This document shows, piece after piece, positions 1 through 12,669 of a stretch of DNA of 64,000 nucleotides. The position numbers and the translations under genes are program-made. The notes below the pieces were generated by a model. The model did no database searches. It was given only the letters and a program-made list of their open reading frames with translations, and was not told the origin of the DNA. Position 1 is the first letter of the stretch. Each line of letters opens with the position of its first letter. The DNA comes from Dryococelus australis (Eukaryota > Arthropoda > Insecta > Phasmatodea > Phasmatidae): positions 296,794,466-296,858,465 of the forward strand of contig CM057009.1 of the NCBI GenBank assembly GCA_029891345.1, read 5' to 3'.

Positions 1-2552
1 TTTTATGGCGTAAATAAAGTAATGGTTTAATGCACGTCCCTGTGGTTTTCTTGTGTGTTTTGTACCGGAATGTTCATGACAGTGAAAATGCCTCAAACGG
101 GTGTTTTCATGAACACAAAAACATGCTTTAGCAAGAAATGGAGGAACTGAAATACGTATACAGACGCGTAACGTTTCTTAAATACTATTCGTAAGCACAC
201 GTCACACACACGTCGGGAGGTTTTATATAAATCTGGAGCTCTGTACACCGTTAGGTGGCCTACCCATAACCATTGAGTAAAGGCATACACTAGAGTGGCC
301 ATGGGATAGGAAAAAGCCTCGCCAGTTTTGTGTGCTAGTTCCGCTGTTGATCCAGAGGAACGCTAGTGTTCTCGACGAAATCGTCCGCGCGGTGTTGTCA
401 ATTCCGCAGCCGGTAAAAGTATGTTATCCCTGGTCTCGGCTCACCCACGTGTTCGTTCAAGTTCTGCCAGAGGCGAGCCTGTCACACACGAGTTACCAAC
501 ATTCGTTGCAGCTGTGAATACCCAATTCATGATTTACTAGTGGTGGCCATTGCACGTGTTTCGTTTCTGTCGTAGAATTACGTGTTTGCAGAAATATGCA
601 GTGATATCAACTACAGTTTGGTTTTATTTACCACTGCGAAAAAAAACTAGAAATATAAACGGTCACCGTTTTTAATTACAATCTATTATTTAACTGTAGT
701 TTAGGTGTTCACGATAAAATACGAGTACTGTTAGCACTTACAATTGCAAACGTCATATCGTGAATGATGCCATACATCGTAGTAAACTTTTCGTTCCGTT
801 TTTGAGTGAAAATTAATGGACAGGAAATAATTGTTCAATAATGGAGAAATATATGTTAGACCTACGACGGTCTACAATTGAACACAATGTTTACAGTTTG
901 GGGTTGTGATCTACTACATAGGTGACTGTTCGTACAATTTATCAGTACGTTCAGTATGTCGATTCGAGTGTCATTAAGGCTGTGTCCAAACCTTGGAATA
1001 CACTTATGTATATAGGCATACTCCACTCGGCTCGTTACGTGATCAATTCCGATAGATGGAAGCACTTGCTGGATATGTGCTGGAACGTAGGCGCATAGCT
1101 TTAGAAATATCAATCCATTAGAAGCTGTAGCTGGAAAGCACATGACAATGAAAGTGTTCCTATTAACCAATCATCGACTTTTTACAAGAAAGGAGTGTAT
1201 ATTTGAGTCAGTAAACGCAGTTGTCGATAATGTATCATTAAAACTGGTAACAATTATAGGTAAATGTCCTTTTAACACTAATATTGGTATGAATAAAAAT
1301 TAAATGTCCAATATTGATATAACGTTTTCACTCATGCATGCCTTGCAAAAACATTGGCAGTGTTCTCATTGCTCTGCATATTAACTACTAGGGGACCCAG
1401 CCCGTGACCATGTTTTTAGTATTGTCACGTGCCTAGAACAGTTACCATGTTAAAAAACTTAGTTATCATACAAAGACTGGGGGAAAAATTTTTCATACAT
1501 ACCAATCCCCCTTCCACCCCCCCCCCTCCCCCCCACCGGCATAGAGAAAAAGCATATCTAGATTAACTCAACTTAAAAGCCATACATTTAGAGTAAACAT
1601 TACCTTCATATCTCTATGCATTAATACAAAATTTTCATTGGAAAGAAAACGTTTTTAGGGTCAAAAGTCATGGTTGCATAAACTGATACAGCTGAAATTC
1701 GAACTTTACCTGCACTTGATCCTGAGGATTCGCTCTGCAATATCTGAAGAACTTCTGTTGAGTTTCAAGGGACTTAAAGGTATTAAAGACTGATACAGAG
1801 ATAGTCATTATATAGGAGGATAAATTCAATGACACGCCCGGTTTATAACAAATCACGACGAAAACTGATTATAATTATCCCGCCTCTTCTAGGTAATTAA
1901 AGGTTAGAGAGTACACAATGTTAAGAACGTTGCTGAGTGGCTTTTTTCAAAAGGTAATGCCTCCATTCCACTCTTTATGAAAAGACATATTAGGAATAAC
2001 AATTATGAACTGCAAATAAATAGATTTTCAAAATAGTAGTATGTGCTGTAAGGACGCGAGACGTACACACATTCGTTTCCCCTTGTACGTGCGTATGTCA
2101 TTTCCCGAGACATGTAAAACATTTAAGTACGTAAACGAATGTGAACGCTGTATGAGTAGAGAACCTTTGGCACAGTGCGTGAAAAGGACATAGTTGAGCC
2201 TTAAACGGCATCATCAAACAGACGTTTGTTTTAAAGCGACAATACAACAGTCGTCTCTAGGATTCACATTTACAATAATGATGTGCATAAGTGGATATTG
2301 TCTGAAAAGTTGGCAGCTGTGTGTGTATATTTATACAAGTGTAACATAGCACACCATTGTATATTGTACACTGAAACCTCTGACACATAATGCAAAAAAC
2401 GTTGAAACTGTAGTGTATCAGTAATAACACTAACGAAACGCATGAGAAATAGACATAAAGAGAGTCGCAATATTCTACTTCAGACTACGTACATTACAAA
2501 ATATAACTATTTCTGCAGAAAACATCGGTTGGTCATTAACAGTTAAGCTAAA
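1..2552. other. Non-coding stretch, nothing recognised
   Basis: AT-rich DNA with only short unsupported frames and no protein motif. A C-rich low-complexity tract lies at 1507-1535. No inverted-repeat element or tRNA-like segment was seen. Confidence 0.5.
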
Positions 2553-3089
2553 GCCGTGTCCATAAGGACAAATTCGTAATTTTGTAATTTGTCATTTCGT
2601 ACGTTTCAATCCGGATGTTGTCGACAGTCACTTATTTAGCACTCCTAGCAACAGTCTTACATAACAGTGAAAATGTGTTTTATATAAATTAAATGTTTAA
2701 AATGGACGTAATATGTCTACGATCATTACTGGAATGCTGAGAATATGTTAATAAATAAGACAATAATATAATATTCAATAACGACTTAAAATAAAACATG
2801 TATTGCGAAATATATAAACAAAGCACAACACTTACTAGCTTTTTAAAACATGTCTAGTGTATTTTATAATCAGTCATTTGTTTTTAAAAAAACGTTTTAA
2901 GTACTCATTCGCGCATGTGTTTTGAATGTTAAAGCCAACGTGGCGCTGATTTCGTCATTTTGTATTTCTGCTAACATCCGCTGTATACAAGATACAAAAT
3001 GTCAATTTATCAAAAACGTCACAATGTTTGTGTTGACAAAATTATCACGTGACCCGATATTTTATACAATCTGCCATTTCGGACACGGC
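2553..3089. mobile_element. Putative inverted-repeat element, GCCGTGTCC ends
   Basis: The left end reads GCCGTGTCC then ATAAGGACAAATT. The reverse complement of the right end reads GCCGTGTCC then GAAATGGCAGATT. Seventeen of the first 22 positions match, including the outer nine. There is no coding capacity in about 540 bp, so it would be a non-autonomous DNA transposon. Ends of this style occur in PIF/Harbinger-type elements, but that class call is inference. The flanking trinucleotides (TAA-like left, TAC right) do not prove a target duplication. Confidence 0.42.
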
Positions 3090-4733
3090 CTACGTTTACA
3101 ATACAAAACTTAATGCATTTTAGAATAACGCAGTAGGTGCTTCTGTCATACAGAAACACGTCTTCTGTATTTGCAGTTTTCTATTTGTGATTTAATTCTT
3201 AATTCCAGTGAATTTAAACGTCAGCAAGCCTGTCATATTTACCTTTGTTCCTAACACCATCTCGTAAGAAATAACCATATTGAAGCAGATCGTACTTCAA
3301 AGCGACATTTGCCATTAGTGAAGGTTTATTATTTGTGAACAAGTATAATCGTCGACATGTGCACATACACGCCTTTATCGTATTGTTCCATACTTACATT
3401 ACTGTAAATAACAGTTACCCGCCAACACCGACTGCTCTGTACTGATTGGTCGTAGCTTCAACATTTTTTCTAAAGATATAAAATACACCTATTTATTTCA
3501 ATTCCTAAAGAAATCCCACCAACACACACGACCTGGTAAGGTTCCACTGGGAACCAAAACATAAGAGAACACACATTAGTTTTTTCTGCACACATCTTAA
3601 CGCATAATATAATGCTTAAATATTTATATTGTAAATCCAGCTTTACTTCAGACGTCTCCGCTTACCCTGCATTAGGTGTGCAGGAGAGCATAAACACAGT
3701 CTAATCAATACATTTCTTTGTTCATATTGTACAGTTGTTACCAAGACTAACAGAAATATTATTTAATATCTTGACTGTCAAACGTTTTTTAGTGTATTCT
3801 GGAATGTGTGTCGTCTCCTAGCCTACAAATGGATAATGACAACAATTTACGAACACTATGTACATATTGGAATGATTTGTGACAGTAGGGTATTCTTATG
3901 TGTTAACTTTGTGGCATATTTACATCATTATAATTTACTTTTCCTAAAGTAGTTATGTTCTGTGCGCCCCATGTTTTGTTGAATGAATAAATACTTTTTT
4001 CGTTAACGACCACTCATTTTGTTTGCAAGATTATACTATACTAACGAAATATATTTTTAACATGTACGATCATCTTCATAGATCATCTTCATAACAAGGA
4101 GTGTTAATTCATACAGCAAGAGTAGATTCCATTAGTTTATCATGGGTATTTTCTTCTTTTTACTAGCATTCCCCTGTCACTTAATGTTAATTTTAATACG
4201 TTAGTATAATACTAGAAGTATGTAGTGTTATATTTTCAAAACAGTTTTTCTTCCGATATTTAAAAAGGCTGTAAGTAGTTTCTGGTGCCTAAATTCTGCG
4301 AGAGGCGTGAGTCGTTTAAGCCGAACTTGCACGATGCCCAATTTCTGCTACCTTTCTTTTATACTTATGGGCACAACAGAAGGCATACAACTTTCTATAG
4401 CAGAAAGGAAGAAAGAACGCATCCGTTCATACCCACGTGTTATCTAAAGTGCTAATAGAAACTTTTAAATGGTAGGCAATATAACTCGCAGGGGACAGGG
4501 GTACAAATTCAACAAAATTTTATATATAGGTGATTTGTGGTGCAGCCAAAAGGTACGACGATTATTTATTTATTCCCCTGAAGACTGCATTGGTTTTGGT
4601 TTTAACGTAAGAGTACTATTAATGCATGGAAAATGATACGAGTAACGGCACTGCTTATGTATGGAAAGCAAGGTACTGTATTTAAATGTATGTACGACGG
4701 ACATTTACGCCACTCATGAAAACACTGGCGTAT
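3090..4733. other. Non-coding stretch
   Basis: No gene seen. The only structure noted is a 13-bp direct duplication, GATCATCTTCATA twice in a row, at about 4069-4094. Confidence 0.5.
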
Positions 4734-4741
4734 TATTTAAA

Positions 4742-5021
4742 CAAGGGCGTAGCTATGAATGTATTGAGAAAAAAAGGGGGGGGGGGGATTTAATACTTAT
4801 ATTTTTGAACAAAATACAAAATCATATTTACATAATTTACTATCAATGGGTTCATGTACAGATACAGAACCACAAAATACTATAAACATTATTCATGTTC
4901 ACGGAAGATCACATATTCCTTGAAGTAAAATAAAATAAAAATTAATTTTGTTTTCAAATTATATTTCAGGGGGGGGGGGGGATTGTCCCAATATATCACA
5001 CACGTCCTGGCTACGCCCCTG
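4742..5021. mobile_element. hAT-type non-autonomous element with subterminal G tracts
   Basis: A 280-bp element. The left end is CAAGGGCGTAGCTA and the reverse complement of the right end is CAGGGGCGTAGCCA, so the terminal inverted repeats are about 14 bp. It is flanked by TATTTAAA (4734-4741) and TTTTTAAA (5022-5029), a 7/8 match to an 8-bp target duplication, which is the hallmark of hAT elements. A poly-G run lies inside each end (about 4776-4788 and 4970-4981). In the read strand the two runs are direct, not inverted. It has no transposase and would depend on one supplied in trans. The CAGGGGCGTAGC terminus is a commonly seen hAT-like end in invertebrate genomes. Confidence 0.72.
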
Positions 5022-5494
5022 TTTTTAAATGTGTATCTAATGAGTATAATAATCAATATTGTGCTCTCCGTAATTAAACACGATTTTACGGGTATACGGC
5101 CAAAAGAAGACAACTGTTACAATATTAAACTTAAGGTTTTTATGTGTGCCGGTTAACATTACTAAAGTAGATAATTCTATATGTATAGCGTGAGTAAACG
5201 CTATGTGATTAGCTATCCACCACTGCTTGTCGATTGTACTGTGCTGGTACTTGCGTATTATTACTTTTAGACAAAAATATTCTGGAAATAAACAATAAAT
5301 TAAGTTATAAACAGACATACGTCACAAACTATATCCGTCGGAGATTCCAACTATAAGGCCTACAATTGCATGGCACTGACCTGCGCACTAACACTTTTTT
5401 TTGCCGTTGTAGTTCTCGTTCAGTTGTTTGTAGTTGTTGTTGAACTCAAGTGAGACCGACCGACCTATTGGCGAGTTCCCAGTGTGCCGAGCGA

Positions 5495-5585
5495 GCTGGG
5501 GGTCTGCCGCATCGGAGTCGCGGGGGTGCGACCCTCCGACTACAGGTCGGCCACCCTACCCCTGAGCTATGGAGGTAGGGTTTCT
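5495..5585 (-). repeat. tRNA-like relic, possible SINE head
   Basis: On the minus strand the sequence includes TAGCTCAGGGGTAG, which resembles a pol III A box. It is followed by an anticodon-stem-like segment and a B-box-like GGGTCGCACCCC that departs from the GGTTCGAATCC consensus. There is no convincing cloverleaf closure, so this is a tRNA-derived relic rather than a functional tRNA. Confidence 0.38.
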
Positions 5586-5589
5586 CGCC

Positions 5590-6638
5590 GACATACACAA
5601 ACCACTTACAATGCACAGGTGTGATACTATAATATAGAACATAAATCCACAGTTCTCGCGTATTTTATAAAGTGGTTTATTATTTTATTATGACTATGAG
5701 TAATATGCAACGTTTCCCATTGCTTATGCGTACATCATGTTTAATTTTTTGTTCATTCATATGTTTTACAAAACTTGTAATCTTTTCGTAAACGGATACA
5801 TACGACGTGAGAAAGGAACCTGGATGTCCGCCATCTTGTCTGTATAGCAGACATCAGAACACTTTCTACTGTTGCGGCGTTAGGACTGAGGGGACAGAGA
5901 TGGAGTGTGGGTGAGAGAGAGGGTAGATGTTAATGTGGCAACGCCGCTGACATTCCCCACGCACACGCCACGAAACTGGACACTAGCGCGGCGTGGTGTT
6001 CATCCCTCGAACTACAGCTGGAGTTGTCAGAAAATTCAACCTGGGGAAGTCCGCTCTAGGTATATCTCTGCTCATTGCCGTAACTTTCCTTTCGCTGCGA
6101 CTACAGAACACGGTAAAACTACCCAAACCATGACAAAACCTCCCTCAGGCTTCACGGTTGGAAGGAAGACAGTCTGGATTGTAAGTTTCTCCTGGTATTT
6201 TCCGTACGTAAACTTAAGACTAGTATGACCACACGAAATTTTTCCATTCGTCGGCAGTCCAGGTTGCGGGTTCCTTGCACCTGGCTTACGAGAGGTTTGG
6301 CAATCCTGTCTTGCTGTAAGTTTCGGTTTCTTCCACTATTGTGTTAGCAGATGTGACCGCATACAGAGTTACAGTTGCTCTCGACACCCCCTAGTAGAAT
6401 TGCGACAGTTATTACGAATGCAGCCAATCAGGCACCAATTATTTGCCCTAGCTGGAAGTCTGCAAGTCAGACATTACTGTAGATCAACACACCACCATAC
6501 AGATCACACACATATTTCTAGAGAGGTTATAAGTACAAGGGGAAAACAAAGAACGTCTGTGCGCCACACATAAGCCAGACAAACTCTGGAAATTAGGTGC
6601 TTACATCACGTAGTTCACATTTTGTACAACCCCCATAA
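5590..6638. other. Non-coding stretch with an unsupported 107-codon frame
   Basis: A 107-codon plus-strand frame (5905-6228) runs through moderately GC-rich DNA and ends near GATTGTAAGTTTC, which resembles a 5' splice site. It has no recognisable domain, so it is not called as a gene. A CCGCCATCTTG motif occurs at about 5829. Confidence 0.4.
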
Positions 6639-6843
6639 CGTCAAATAGGGTTACTATGGTCGCATGGGTAACTATGGCCAACTAAAGAAATAGCTGTAGG
6701 TTATTAAAAACAGTCTGTTCTTAAATATCACATTTTCATATAAAGGGAACAGTTTATTGTAAGTAAAATAAACGGCTAACCTATTCTACGATATGAGAAA
6801 GTTGTAAATTTGTTTGTCCCGACCATAGTAACCCCAGTTGACG
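6639..6843. mobile_element. 205-bp MITE, TIR motif GGTTACTATGGTCG
   Basis: The left arm 6639-6662 is CGTCAAATAGGGTTACTATG followed by GTCG. The right arm 6820-6843 is its reverse complement with two mismatches. The match extends outward through one variable base to TA on both sides (TAaCGTCAA and TAcCGTCAA), consistent with TA-flanked Tc1/mariner-type MITEs. The AT-rich interior has no coding capacity. Confidence 0.68.
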
Positions 6844-7261
6844 GTATGTTTTGATACTGCGAGTAGGTAATGCAGATGAAAACAAGTGAAAGGCGAGAGA
6901 GCGTAGGGACTGCTAGTTGCGCCGCATGGCGTGCCTGGATGAATGGCCGGCTATAATTAGCGCAGTCAGATGACTGGCCGCCTCGCCCTGCTGCTCCACA
7001 CACAACTTATACTGCAACCTGTGCTTTACTGTGCTGCTCTAAGAGTTTTTGAAACACAAGTTGCTACGAAACTATTAAACGCGAGTCCCAGGTGCTCCTA
7101 TACGAAAATAACGCTCATATACGAAAATAGCACACTTCAAACGAGACCTCCAGTGTTTTCAAGACGTCAGCCATATTAAAAACTACATTTCACAAATCTC
7201 TAAAATAAACTAATAAAAAAATTGCTTGTTCAAAAGAGTATCATCTCTAAGTACGCACGGA

Positions 7262-7515
7262 ACCGCGGGTTGTGTAGTGGTTAGGCTACTCGCCTCCCAC
7301 CTAGGCGAACCGGGTTAGATTCCCGGCGGGGTCGCTCCCGGATTTTCGCATGTGGTATTCGTGACTGACAATGCCACTGATCAGCTGGTTTACTCGGGGA
7401 TATCCCGTTTCCCGGCCCTTTCATTCCGGCGCTGCTCCACACACACCTCACTTCGCCCTCGTCGGTTTTCACGACCACGATGTTAAGAGCCAACCAAATC
7501 TCTTCACTCGCTCAA
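7262..7515 (+). repeat. tRNA-derived SINE, copy 1 (family S)
   Basis: The head has an A-box-like TGTAGTGGTTAGGC (about 7272-7285) and a B-box-like GGGTTAGATTCCCGG (7312-7326), followed by a conserved body (GGGGTCGCTCCCGGATTTTC; later CATTCCGGCGCTGCTCCA). It ends in a CTCTTCACTCGCTC tail. Two further copies share the same order of blocks, at 19322-19562 (plus) and 57953-58207 (minus). SINEs of this type are transcribed by RNA polymerase III and moved by a LINE's machinery. The 70-codon minus-strand frame here is a SINE shadow. Confidence 0.8.
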
Positions 7516-9490
7516 AATATACACGTCAGATAAATTAACAAAAATAGGCGAGGATATTTTAAATTAAAACATAAGTATATTTCCATTCTGGATGCTTCAG
7601 AAAACACATTTTCCAAAGAAAAACATACTTTCATTAAACAGACCATTCTAATAATTACTCTGGTTCTATGTTGTTAAAATTGGTCATTTTTAAACGTTTT
7701 TAATAAGTGGTTTTCTATACTGCCATTTCAGAAGAGCGAGTTCCTTCTATTACTGAAATGTATATGCCTATGAATAAAATTTTATTACTAAGACGTATAA
7801 ATTTAAACTAAGTTTTATTACACACAGGGAAACTACAATAGTCTTTTCGTAGATTTTTCTGCAAATTAGCGAGTAAATTCTAGCAATAAAATATTCTGCA
7901 GCGGTACACAATTTATGCATTTTTATTTTCATATGCAACAAAAAGCATACTTTTCAGACAACTTCCTAGTTTGCGTACTTCTGCGTTTAGTTTTACAGTT
8001 GGGCGCAGTGGTCCATCGAAAACAAACTACTACCGACACATTTCTCTTGTATTTCAAACACGATATAAATGCAGTTTACAGCATTTGTAACTTACGCTGG
8101 AAAATGTCCTGGTTTGTTTTAAAATACTCACAATTCTTTAAAGGAGAATTTCAGGTACGCAATTGCATTATATTATGGTATACGATTTTGTTTCTCTTAT
8201 GAACAGGTATACCAAATCCAAGTTTTTCCGGTGAGGTCACAAACCTTTGATAAAAATAAATTCCATAGTTTACTCATTTTAAATATTGTTCATTTATGCG
8301 AGGTACTGGTGGAAAAGGAAGGGGGGCAGAATAAGACGGCTTAAATAGTGCAGTAGTGATTGGCAAGTTAATTCCGCAAATAATATGAAGAGCAAAATTA
8401 TTTGTTTTCTTGGAATATCACGCCTATACCGCTGAAACTAAGAATGTTATAGATTAAGAAAATACTGTTTTGAAGAGAATGCGCTCTTTAAAAATATCCA
8501 GTTATATTCCCAATGAAAACGGATAAAAATCTGTCTGCTTTTACCTTGGTCACGAACTCCGCGAGATAACGACACTGATTGGAGCTTGCCGTGGTCACCT
8601 CGCTTTCGCAAGCGTACTGCGCGACTTAAAAATGGTAGGTGGTTGTTGTGATCATCTTGCTTTCGCTAAATCATAACGGCATTACTGGGTAACGTTATAC
8701 AAAAACGAATTATTTAATATGTTTAAGATAATCTCTTCGCTGATGTTCGGTGACGATAACTGTGCTTTTGTACAGGGGACTTATTTAATTACGTTAAATA
8801 CTTCCTAAAAAAAAAAAACCAGGCGGGCCATGTGTACGCGCCGAATACATCTTTCGCCAAATTAAACCAGGTATGCACTATGATTTTTGTACGTGATTCT
8901 GTACTCCAGATGCTATGGATTTTCAGTCACAAAATTCTGTGGCAGAAGTACGACTAGAATCTTGGTAACCAAATTTTTACGATGCAGCAAAAAGATTCAT
9001 CTTGTTGACTCGCTGCGTGCGTCTTTCACAGCCACCTATGTTCAGATGTGAGCTGTAGGTTATGTAATTTCCCAATATATGTACAGTGCTCCAAAAACAC
9101 ACTACAGTTATTTATTCCACAATGCACTATCATTCACTATGTTAGAATCTTTTGTGACTAACTAGTCTACTGTGTAACTAAATTTTATTCTGTTTAAATA
9201 GCGGGGGAGAAGGCTCGCAACAATATTTTAACAATTTTTGCAAGTTTATGTACGTAGCTAGGTTCTATAAAGGGTGGAGGTATTACTTACATTAAAGGCC
9301 TAATAATAATTCCGTAATTTATTTACATGCAATTTAATATCTTTATATCAACGGGTATCAATTGCCGTCAGCCAGCTAACATAAATTAATATAATAGTTG
9401 AAATCAATTTCTATAAATAGTGTAACACCTATGTAACTACTATTAATATTTATATATTAGGTACAAGACAGTTCCAGTATTTAGAGTGGG
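7516..9490. other. Non-coding stretch, nothing recognised
   Basis: AT-rich with short frames only. The 95-codon frame at 7915-8202 has no motif. A 10-A run at about 8808-8818 is low complexity. Confidence 0.45.
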
Positions 9491-9499
9491 ATTGAGCTG

Positions 9500-9590
9500 C
9501 GCGTCCAAGGTCAAGAAGCGAGGGAGCGATACGGGCGATTAACACGTACATCTAGCACTTCATCGCTCCTACGCGCAAGGCGTGCAGCGT
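9500..9590 (-). repeat. Dispersed repeat block D (CGCCCGTATCG), copy 1
   Basis: The minus strand reads GCGATGAAGTGCTAGATG, then TCGCCCGTATCGCTCCCTCG. It aligns with segments at 25560-25625 (minus), 31590-31665 (plus) and 57155-57225 (plus). No open frame is conserved between copies. At 31.6 kb block D is continuous with block C, so both probably belong to one longer dispersed repeat of unknown class. Confidence 0.5.
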
Positions 9591-10199
9591 TTCCAGTCTT
9601 AACGCTATGAAAGCCCACAGATTAAACTACACCCGTATATTTTTACTTTTTTTCCTTGCCACTTAAGAAAACTGCATAGGCAAGCTTTAAAAATGCGAAA
9701 TTAGAACATTTTCATGAATATTTTTCTCCGAGAATACGCTTAATATGACAGAAGTATAAAAAAGGGGCAAAAATAATTGTGTATCTTTTCTGACAAAAAG
9801 TCTTATTTGCAGAACATTTAATTGCCGAGATACACTTATTCGCGCAAAAAACGCGGGGGTCGATCCCATTCTTAAAGAAGTCGTCCATTCAGTCAACTTA
9901 TCAGTTCCGATATCGCCAATCTACACAGCCAGGCGTGCGTGTAAACAGCAGACTAAGTCCGTTAATGTCCCGATCTACGCTAGGCACTTGTTGCACTCAA
10001 GCCAGGTGGCTATCACACTCCGGCTGCAGCTGTATTTATATCGTAGGTGCCCTGAGCCAGAGCCTTCTTCGCACCTCGGGACACGCCGAGGCAGGTGTTG
10101 GCCGAGTTCTTGCACATGCTAGACTCCTCCAGGAGGGTGGAGCAGTGACGTCAGTGCAGGTCAGCTGTCAGTAACTACCCACGCCACGCCGGCCTGGCG

Positions 10200-10570
10200 A
10201 TGTAGAGGCCGGTTATCGTGTCCAGTCTCGGCCCCTCCGCGGCCGAGACTGGACAGTGCAATCTACATGTGCTCCGTGTTACTGCAGTTGGTGCATGTCT
10301 GAGAAGGCGCTCTGTGGCTCGTGCGGTAGCGAGGGCCACAAAAACGCGGGGTACAGCGCACTCGAGGGACGCAGCTGCGGGCCCAGTAGTACTTCCGCTA
10401 GCGCGCGACCGCCGCCGTCTATTTTCGCCGCCGCGTGTTCCGCGATGCGCGTCGCCGAGCTACGGATGCCATTTTTGGATCGCCACAGCGCCGGCCGGCC
10501 GCCCGCCTCCAGCGTCCTTGCGACACTTCTTATCGCCGCCCTCGACCCTCGCCGAGCAAACCCCTTGTCC
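10200..10570. other. CpG-rich island with a perfect hairpin
   Basis: This interval is far richer in G+C and CpG than its surroundings, with runs such as CGCGCGACCGCCGCC and CGCCGCCGCGTG. Frames of 100-144 codons stay open on both strands, as expected for stop-poor GC-rich DNA, and none shows a domain. A promoter or first exon of an unseen gene is possible. At 10220-10254 two 14-base arms (GTCCAGTCTCGGCC and its exact complement) flank the loop CCTCCGC. Confidence 0.5.
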
Positions 10571-10711
10571 AACCACTGTACACCCTTTAACACTTGTCTT
10601 CATCATCCTTTGGAAATTCATCCCATGTATGACGTGCTTCCTTGTTTCCTAAATACGTCATTTTTCTGTTCAGTGTAATGTTTTTTTTTACTTCTTTTGG
10701 CTTAATTCGCA

Positions 10712-10787
10712 GGTGGCGGAGGAATATGCCGGAAGTAGAACTTAAGCAGGGCTTCAAAAAATTGGAAGTATCCGTGAATGGACAAAT
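10712..10787 (-). repeat. Family B MITE, left-end fragment
   Basis: The minus strand reads GTCCATTCACGGATACTTCC, then TGAAGCCCTGCTTAAGTTCT, then a CTCCGCC block. This matches the left third of family B copies at 45757, 47919 (minus) and 49552. Similarity stops at about 10712, so the copy is truncated. The short frame over it (10642-10839) reads the repeat and is not a gene. Confidence 0.65.
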
Positions 10788-10839
10788 GCACATTACCATA
10801 TGTGGAGCGCCTACAACACTGACGCTTCCTGTTTCATAG

Positions 10840-12585
10840 TACCTACCACGAAGACACTATGGTTGCTCATCCCCTCTCCTCTTTCCCCTCCTTTGGCGTC
10901 GCCTGTTCAGAGCGAGGAATGACCAGTCTGGGGTGTGTTGGGGTCATGGCCTTCGTCAAGCTCAAGCAACACTCGCCGCTCTTCATTTCTCCAGCGGCTC
11001 TGCAGACGCCGTCGTGCTATGTCTTTTATTCAGTGATGTCGCCTGCTGACCACACTACGCGTTTGACCATGCTTACGACTGCGGGTCTACTTGCCCTGAA
11101 CGAGGTGGTGTGTGTTGACAGCATCTGGGGGCAGCTCACCAATACAAAATACAGTTAGGCAGCAAATATTGTGGGTGCATATATATTCCAGTGTAAATTG
11201 GTCCCGGCGACATGAGGGTAGACGAAATGAAGAGTGCTATTATTTTAAGGCATTTTGGGCAAGTAGTTCAGCTATTTTATTCTGAATTGTATTTGAGTGT
11301 AATCTGTAGCAGGCTTTGCAGAGTTCAATCCATTTTAAATATTGCGTCGGCTTCCGCGGTTTTGAAGTACGTGTAGACGCTTTTCTGCATTGGATTTTGA
11401 AATGTTTTTTTTTTTCGTGGTAGGCAGTCTTAGTGATAGGTACTGCAGCCCTGTTGTGTTTTGCCCCGTTTGAGCACAACATTGGATGATGCAACCCTAC
11501 CACTCGCTCCTTTTGATATTGAATTTTTTTTATTGTTTATTAGTTTAAATGTTTTTACAATAGTCCGCTTTGAGGGTATAGCATTTATGGTTAGCTAGTT
11601 TCCGTACTATCGATTTCGGGTTTTTAAAATAATATTTTAACGTGTTGCGCGTTAGCTTATTTTACGAGCGCCGTGCTGTTTGTAATCTCATACGATTGCC
11701 ACGACGTACAAATGTATGATCGAGGTGTACCTAATATTAGCAAAAGTTTCTTTGCATTGAATACGCATTTTACGAATGCATAGCGAGCTAAGTGTTGCCG
11801 ACGCGGCGTTCCGCGACGAAGCAAAAAACGTGCTAAGGTGGGTTCACGAGCACACCACAATTGGTTAATTTATGACGGTACTAAGTCTTGTTGCAGCCTT
11901 TGATAATATTGTAAATAATTTTATAATCCTATGGAGGTTGTGATTAGTGTAGTAGTATATCTTGTTTTTAAAGGAGGCCAATATTTTGAAGACTCTTGGG
12001 TGAGGTGTGAATCAGCCTTAGCATTTTCTGGTTTCACCGAGCACGTAAAAATATCAAATAATTTTGTTATCCTGCTTAGTGTACAAGTACCTTTATGTAT
12101 ACCACATTTTTGACACTCAGGAAGGACAATTTAATTAACGAAAATGAAGTTTGCCGTTTATCACGTAATATGTTGCGTGAGTGTTAATGAGTAAAATACA
12201 CTCAATTTGCGTGAGCGTTAACCAGTGTAATCATTTTTGGCAACATTTCAATATCGACCTTTGGGTCGTTTATCAGTTTGGTTTTAAATCATTAAAGTTT
12301 TTTGATCAACAGTTGTATTTTCACTATTTCATTTTGGTGCACATTTCATTTTATTTTGAAAATAAAGATACCTTATACTGAATATAAACTCTGAACAACG
12401 CTGTAATAATTTTAGATGCAACCTTACTGACAAGATCAATTGTAATTGTTTGAAAATAAACTGGTTTATGGAAACCTTGTGAGCTTGTATTTTAACTATT
12501 GAATTCAAGTTGAAGAATGTAAATAAAGCATTTGGCAGTTAAAATAAATACGCCACGTTACTTTATTAAGGTATGACTGAAGGAC
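10840..12585. other. Non-coding stretch, nothing recognised
   Basis: Frames of 60-99 codons occur (for example 10859-11158 plus and 11240-11503 minus) but show no domain or conserved motif. Base composition falls back from the GC-rich island to AT-rich. Confidence 0.4.
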
Positions 12586-12587
12586 TT

Positions 12588-12665
12588 GTCATCCGTACCT
12601 GAAAGTAGAACTTAAGAAGCACATCAGAAATTTTTTTATTTGCCGTGCATGGACTGAGTTGGTAG
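12588..12665 (-). repeat. Family B MITE, left-end fragment
   Basis: The minus strand carries CAGTCCATGCACGG, then TTCTGATGTGCTTCTTAAGT, then TCTACTTTCAGG. It aligns with the family B left end with several mismatches and a small insertion. It is the most diverged recognised copy. Confidence 0.5.
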
Positions 12666-12669
12666 AGGT

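Noticed and set aside
10218-10678. Frames of 140-144 codons on the plus strand and 104 on the minus strand
   Set aside because: GC-rich, stop-poor DNA keeps several frames open on both strands, and none has a domain or convincing splice context.
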